From: Mactromeris polynyma
Lineage: Eukaryota > Mollusca > Bivalvia > Venerida > Mactridae
Length of the DNA: 64,000 nucleotides
NCBI GenBank assembly: GCA_032209605.1
Contig: JASFXZ010000033.1
Location: forward strand, 588,001 to 652,000
Reading direction: 5' to 3'
A program made the translations under genes and the position numbers. This document shows, piece after piece, positions 58,895-64,000 of this stretch. Position 1 is the stretch's first letter, and each line of letters begins with the position of its first letter. Under the pieces are notes generated by a model, which saw only the letters and a program-made list of their open reading frames with translations, was not told the origin of the DNA and ran no database searches.

Positions 58895-61434
58895 ATGTCT
58901 TGCGTTTTCAACAAAAAGTGGCTTGTTGCATATCCTTGGCTGGCTGACCACGGAAAGAAACGCAAAGCAATGTGTAAACATTGCATAAAAGTTATTGACA
59001 TGAGTTCAATGGGCGAGTCTGCCCTGAAATCCCACGCAAAGTCGGAAAAACAAGAGAAATCTGCCAACCAGTACCACCAAATATACCCTAGACATGTTTA
59101 CCATCCCCCCACCCCCACAGCCGTCAGTTCAATCTACTCCAGTTGTTAACAATACAAATGACATGCTTTCCATCCCCCCACCGCCACAGCCGTCAGTTCA
59201 ATCTACTCCAGTTGTTAACAATACAAATGACATGCTTTCCATCCCCCCACCGCCACAGCCGTCAGTTCAATCTACTCCAGTTGTTAACAATACAAATGAC
59301 ATGCTTTCCATCCCCCCACCGCCACAGCCTTCAGTTCAATCTACTCCAGTTGTTAACAATACAAATGACATGCTTTCCATCCCCCCACCGCCACAGCCGT
59401 CGGTTCAATATACTCCATTTGTTAACAATACAAATGACATGCTTTCCATCCCCCCACCGCCACAGCCGTCAGTTCAATCTACTCCAGTTGTTAACAATAC
59501 AAATGACATGCTTTCCATCCCCCCACCGCCACAGCCGTCGGTTCAATCTACTCCAGTTGTTAACAATACAAATGACATGCTTTCCATCCCCCCACCGCCA
59601 CAGCCGTCGGTTCAATCTTCTCCAGTTGTTAACAATACAAATGACATGCTTTCCACCCCCCCACCGCCACAGCCGTCAGTTCAATATACTCCAGTTGTTA
59701 ACAATACAAATGACATGCTTTCCATCCCCCCACCGCCACAGCCGTCAGTTCAATATACTCCAGTTGTTAACAATACAAATGACATGCTTTCCATCCCCCC
59801 ACCGCCACAGCTGTCGGTTCAATCTACTCCAGTTGTTAACAATACAAATGACATGCTTTCCATCCCCCCACCGCCACAGCCGTCGGTTCAATCTACTCCA
59901 GTTGTTAACAATACAAATGACATGCTTTCCATCCCCCCACCGCCACAGCCGTCGGTTCAATCTACTCCAGTTGTTAACAATACAAATGACATGCTTTCCA
60001 TCCCCCCACCGCCACAGCCGTCAGTTCAATATACTCCAGTTGTTAACAATACAAATGACATGCTTTCCATCCCCCCACCGCCACAGCCTTCAGTTCAATC
60101 TACTCCAGTTGTTAACAATACAAATGACATGCTTTCCATCCCCCCACCGCCAAAGCCGTCGGTTCAATCTACTCCAGTTGTTAACAATACAAATGACATG
60201 CTTTCCATCCCCCCACCGCCACAGCCGTCGGTTCAATCTACTCCAGTTGTTAACAATACAAATGACATGCTTTCCATCCCCCCACCGCCACAGCCGTCGG
60301 TTCAATCTACTCCAGTTGTTAACAATACAAATGACATGCTTTCCATCCCCCCACCGCCACAGCCGTCGGTTCAATCTACTCCAGTTGTTAACAATACAAA
60401 TGACATGCTTTCCATCCCCCCACCGCCACAGCCGTCAGTTCAATATACTCCAGTTGTTAACAATACAAATGACATGCTTTCCATCCCCCCACCGCCACAG
60501 CCTTCAGTTCAATCTACTCCAGTTGTTAACAATACAAATGACATGCTTTCCATCCCCCCACCGCCAAAGCCGTCGGTTCAATCTACTCCAGTTGTTAACA
60601 ATACAAATGACATGCTTTCTATCCCCCCACCGCCACAGCCGTCGGTTCAATCTACTCCAGTTGTTAACAATACAAATGACATGCTTTCCATCCCCCCACC
60701 GCCACAGCCGTCGGTTCAATCTACTCCAGTTGTTAACAATACAAATGACATGCTTTCCATCCCCCCACCGCCACAGCCGTCGGTTCAATCTACTCCAGTT
60801 TTTAACAATACAAATGACATGCTTTCCATCCCCCCACCGCCACAGCCATCAGTTCAATCTACTCCAGTTGTTAACAATACAAATGACATGCTTTCCATCC
60901 CCCCACCGCCACAGCCGTCAGTTCAATCTACTCCAGTTGTTAACAATACAAATGACATGCTTTCCATCCCCCCACCGCCACAGCCGTCAGTTCAATCTAC
61001 TCCAGTTGTTAACAATACAAATGACATGCTTTCCATCCCCCCCACCGCCACAGCCGTCAGTTCAATATACTCCAGTTGTTAACAATACAAATGACATGCT
61101 TTCCATCCCCCCACCGCCACAGCCGTCGGTTCAATCTACTCCGTCTGCAAATAATTACAATTTGAAAAGTTACTTAAACAAGAATACCATCCTGAAAAGT
61201 GAGATTTTATGGACAATACAAACTGTTGTGACTCACTGCAGCTACAAGTCTATTGAAAAAATTAATAGTGATGTTTTCAAAGCCATGTTCCCCACAGCGA
61301 GATTGCCCAGTGGTTCAAGTGTGATGAAAGAAAAACTTTCTAACATGTGTGTTTTTGGACGTGCAGACTATTTTAAGCAGATTGTACTGGAGGAAATAAA
61401 AGGACATTTTGTTCTTTTTGTGTTATTTTCATAG
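58895..61434 (+). pseudogene. Transposon protein relic: BED-like finger, 23-residue Pro-rich repeats, C-terminal domain; two frame changes
   Basis: The N-terminal part (58895 on) reads 'FNKKWLVAYPWLADHGKKRK', then CKHC and 'LKSHAKSEKQ', like a BED-type finger of hAT proteins, but the last expected His is Gln. The middle (59094-61082, another frame) is about 28 repeats of a 23-residue unit, PPPPQPSVQSTPVVNNTNDM plus LSI. The C-terminal part (third frame, to 61434) has 'KSEILWTIQTVVTHCSYKSI' and 'DVFKAMFPTARL', which I recall from hAT-associated proteins. The second frame change is explained by one extra C in a C-run at about 61040; the first lies in the degenerate first repeat. A spliced gene is possible but no convincing introns were seen. 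Confidence 0.6.
59094..61140. repeat. 69-base tandem repeat, about 29 copies, inside the transposon
   Basis: The unit is ATGCTTTCCATCCCCCCACC, GCCACAGCCGTCAGTTCAAT, CTACTCCAGTTGTTAACAAT, ACAAATGAC. Copies differ mostly at CCGTCAG/CCGTCGG/CCTTCAG, CAATCT/CAATAT and CACAG/CAAAG. A six-unit block ending in the CAAAG variant recurs (about 60000-60170 and 60415-60585), so blocks were also duplicated. Confidence 0.97.
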
Positions 61435-61640
61435 CTTGCTATTAATGATAGTCTTTGTAAATATGTGTTATGTTCATAGCTTGCTATTAATGATAGTCTT
61501 TGTAAATATGTGTAATGTTCATAGCTTGCTATTAATGATAGTCTTTGTAAATATGTGTTATGTTCATAGCTTGCTATTAATGATAGTCTTTGTAAATATG
61601 TGTTATGTTCATAGTTTGTTATTTATGATAGTCCTTGAAA
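61424..61640. repeat. 45-base tandem repeat, about 4.5 copies, transposon 3' end
   Basis: The unit is TAGCTTGCTATTAATGATAG, TCTTTGTAAATATGTGTTAT, GTTCA. The first unit contains the stop codon of the C-terminal frame (61432-61434). Confidence 0.95.
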
Positions 61641-61715
61641 ATCTAATAAAGGTCCTTGAAATCTCCTTGAATCTTTTGGCAGTCTGGCTGTAATACAGCC
61701 GCTGTATGAACCCTG

Positions 61716-62575
61716 ATTTTGTAATGTCATCTTTTTGTTACAGTGGTAAATCAGACTTGTATTTGAGTGTAAAATTAACCTTCGAAAGACATATAAAAAA
61801 AAAATGCTCGACTGAATTACCAAAATACGAGTGTAAGTATGTACTAGGTCTGTTATCTCATTGCTGTACTGTAAAATCTGGCATTTCCGTTATCAGATTG
61901 TTTAGCGAGGTCAAATGTTCGCAGATTTTTACTTTCAGTTTTGTCATTAAATTATCAGAATTATATCTAACGATCATTTTCACAAATATAAGGATCATGT
62001 AAAATAGCAAAAATGAATCCCTCATTAATATTTCTGACTACAATATGGCTATTTTTTTTTGTATTTTCCTCAAGTCATTTTGTTCAGATTCAGCAGTTGT
62101 ATTGTTTTGTTGTTAGAAGAACTGCAGCTTCAATACAGATGTTGACTTAAATTTGAATCTTGACTATCACTACCTATCCACTGTTTATGTCAGTGTTGAA
62201 GTCTTTCGCTGAAAGTTGCTGTATCAAGTCTTGACAGGGTGTTGGTAAACTGCAGTAGACATAGTGGTCGAAGGGCATTGCACTGGACACCCGATCAAAG
62301 GACGAGTTAAATTCTGCTAGAACACGTGTGATGAGGATCTGCTAATTTCACAATCCCTGAATTAGTGGCTAGTAGTGGTATCCAGGAAGGTCAACTCGTT
62401 GCCACAATCATTGTAAGCTAAACAAGTTTAAATGTGGAGTTTCCATGCTCAAACTTACTCTTAATCTCATGGTGTAATTTTGGCTGAATATGCGAGTGTA
62501 ATTGCATGAATACATTGCAGAATCTCACTACAGTCAACTTGTGAATATTTGAGCTTGTAGATCAGTTAACGATGT
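61716..62575. other. Intergenic stretch without recognised genes
   Basis: Only short ORFs. One block near 61850-62000 ('AGCGAGGTCAAATGTTCGC') resembles 4430-4560 ('TGTGAGGTTAAATGTTCGC'), so it is a dispersed repeat. Confidence 0.4.
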
Positions 62576-62836
62576 AGTTCGATCAGCAACTAGAGTGACT
62601 ATGGTTGGATGATAAAACTCAGTCTAGTTCATCTATGGTCTAGTTACTCTGGTCACTCTTCGAACTTGGAGGTTTGAATACTATATAGAGGCGTTCCGAA
62701 CATTAACTACGGAACACCTCTATATATATAGAGTTTTCAACCCTCCAAATTCCAAGAGTGACCAGAGTAACTAGACCATATATGAACTAGACTGAGTTTT
62801 ATCATCCAACCAGTCACTATAGTTGCTGATCGAACT
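62576..62836. repeat. Long imperfect palindrome, arms about 120 bases
   Basis: The left arm starts AGTTCGATCAGCAACTAGAG. The right arm ends with its complement, CTATAGTTGCTGATCGAACT. In between, 'GGTTGGATGATAAAACTCAG', 'TCTAGTTCATCTATGGTCTA' and 'GTTACTCTGGTCACTCTT' pair with few mismatches. The centre is at about 62700. A foldback element is the simplest reading. Confidence 0.85.
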
Positions 62837-62916
62837 AACTCTGATTATCGCGCCTGCAGACGATAAAAGTCATGGACAAAACAACAAGGTATAAAATTGG
62901 ACAAGGAAAATAAATA

Positions 62917-62922
62917 TTTATT
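62917..62922 (-). terminator. Candidate polyadenylation signal for a minus-strand gene
   Basis: AATAAA on the minus strand, about 660 bases past the candidate terminal exon at 63581-63616. Confidence 0.3.
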
Positions 62923-63580
62923 GTAAAAACTGCCTGAAACAAATGGTAAAATCACACATGGAGACTTAAATCATAGTACTGGATGACTCAATATTGTTGT
63001 GTAGTATACAATGAAGTATCTGATGTTTTCTAATTAACAAGGTTCTCCAAAACATTCTTACAATGCCCACAGTGACTCGTACATCAGTGCTAGTTAACAC
63101 CCATACGATTGTTTCCAGGATTACTTGCATGAATGTTTGTCGAAGCGCATTTTTTATATCGACAGTCAAATAAGACACACAAAATGTTCACATACATATA
63201 TGACACAAGGGACAATAATGGCCAAAATTATTCAAACAGCTTCAAGATGAGCAGTGGACAACACAGGTGTTCCAGCTTACCATGAATACACTCATTCTAA
63301 CATATTATCATTGACAGAAATCTATCAGAAAAAGTTAATTTTCAAAAACGAACAGAATTCAAACAAACTTTACAAAGAGCACACCATTGTTCAATCATTT
63401 CTTAACGCTTTCAGCTTCCTATATTTCATCTTGTGAATTAAACCATTGAAACACTGTATTCTACGATGTGAAGATTCTTTACAATTGTCACATCATTACT
63501 TCATCTGGACGATTGATAATCAATATTACATGACACTAACTATAAACAAGTGTAAACAATATTTAAGATCACAGAATTGC

Positions 63581-63616
63581 TCACTTCTCTTCACACCACT
63601 CGTTCTCTTTGCGAAC
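63581..63616 (-). CDS. Candidate terminal exon of an unidentified minus-strand gene
   Basis: On the minus strand, a strong acceptor (polypyrimidine TTTTCCTTTGTTCTCTTCCAG, of which the last bases are the junction) is followed by 36 bases coding for VRKENEWCEEK and TGA, in phase 0. The charged short C-terminus looks like a real protein end, but I cannot name the family. The rest of the gene would lie right of the window. It may be chance. Confidence 0.35.
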   Translation of the reverse strand, partial: VRKENEWCEEK

Positions 63617-63707
63617 CTGGAAGAGAACAAAGGAAAATATGTCAAAACAAGAGTGAAAAATAAGGATGATTCAATCATGTATGCCCTATATGTTTTGTGC
63701 CTTATGT

Positions 63708-63890
63708 CCCGACTTAAAATCACTTGCCCCTCACCACTATGGGTTCAAATCCCCACACAGACGTACAATTGGTATTTGACAAAGCTATCCAGCCGACTTA
63801 TGGAAGGCAGGTGGTTTTACCTAGAAGCCAGTCTATTCTCAAAATAATAGTAGAAAGGGAACCACAGGTCTTCCTCCACTCTTGTGCATT
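63708..63890 (+). mobile_element. tRNA-headed SINE copy 2
   Basis: 'ACTTAAAATCACTTGCCCCT', 'GGGTTCAAATCCCCA' (B box), 'AAAGCTATCCAGCCGACTTA' and 'CACAGGTCTTCCTCCA' match copy 1 at 15738-15860 and extend further. Confidence 0.6.
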
Positions 63891-64000
63891 TGAAATTATT
63901 GAACTAGACGGACACACTAATTTGCTTCTGTCCAGATACAAAATAACAAAAATTTCTTATTTGTCCAAATTATCAACATTCCTTACTACTATAATATAAA

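Larger units (their letters stand above)
58528..61715 (+). mobile_element. 3.2-kb hAT-like DNA transposon carrying a coding minisatellite
   Basis: The termini CAGGGTTCACACAG (58528-58541) and, complemented at 61702-61715, CAGGGTTCATACAG form a 14-base terminal inverted repeat with one mismatch. Subterminal CCTTGAA motifs are on both sides. The direct repeat ATTTT flanks it (58523-58527 and 61716-61720). The inside codes for a zinc-finger-like N-terminus, a 23-residue repeat array and a hAT-associated C-terminal segment, all in one direction. There are no catalytic transposase domains, so it is non-autonomous or decayed. Confidence 0.8.

Noticed and set aside
59745..60788. Minus-strand ORFs reading NRRLWRWGDGKHVICIVNNW repeats
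   Set aside because: Antisense of the 69-base transposon minisatellite.

Overview
The window is eukaryotic nuclear DNA, most likely from a bivalve mollusc. The genes are split by introns with GT/AG borders, the sequence is AT-rich, and several dispersed repeats look like ones I remember from bivalve assemblies: the 'GGTCAAAAAGTAGGTCA' family at 1-650 and 51250-51540, TA-flanked elements that give 'SKTSIIR'-type spurious peptides, and tRNA-headed SINEs. The species cannot be fixed from the sequence alone.

Four conserved genes can be rebuilt exon by exon. (1) 1033-3899 (+): the last four coding exons of an ethanolamine kinase; the 5' part lies left of the window. (2) 31258-13205 (-): a complete Integrator subunit 9 gene (INTS9), 20 coding exons, 654 residues, all phases consistent. 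(3) 31482-36323 (+): a complete SDF2/SDF2L1-type ER chaperone cofactor, 6 exons, 227 residues, signal peptide and C-terminal HTEL. It is head-to-head with INTS9, with 223 bases between the start codons and an ERSE-like site in that gap. (4) 45885-56140 (+): SAAL1, 11 coding exons, 574 residues. A possible terminal exon of a fifth gene lies on the minus strand near 63600. The four genes do not form a pathway; they are independent housekeeping genes.

The rest is dominated by repeats. About 23 tandem arrays (units of 13-139 bases, roughly 13 kb or 20% of the window) fill introns and gaps. The largest is a 72-base satellite of about 47 copies at 9409-12798 with local dimeric and trimeric higher-order structure. 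Several arrays start at, or copy, a real 5' splice site. Others carry a consensus 5' splice site in each unit, in the sense direction of the host gene.

Mobile elements include an apparently full-length CR1/L2-type LINE with an intact 1184-codon ORF (PHD-like finger, endonuclease, reverse transcriptase, and a 2A-like motif after a hydrophobic N-terminus). It sits nested inside an older truncated LINE upstream of SAAL1. A LINE remnant lacking its reverse-transcriptase core lies in INTS9 intron 1. Three hAT-like elements are each flanked by 5-base direct repeats, and one of them carries a 2-kb minisatellite coding for a 23-residue proline-rich repeat. There are also several MITE/foldback families and tRNA-headed SINEs.
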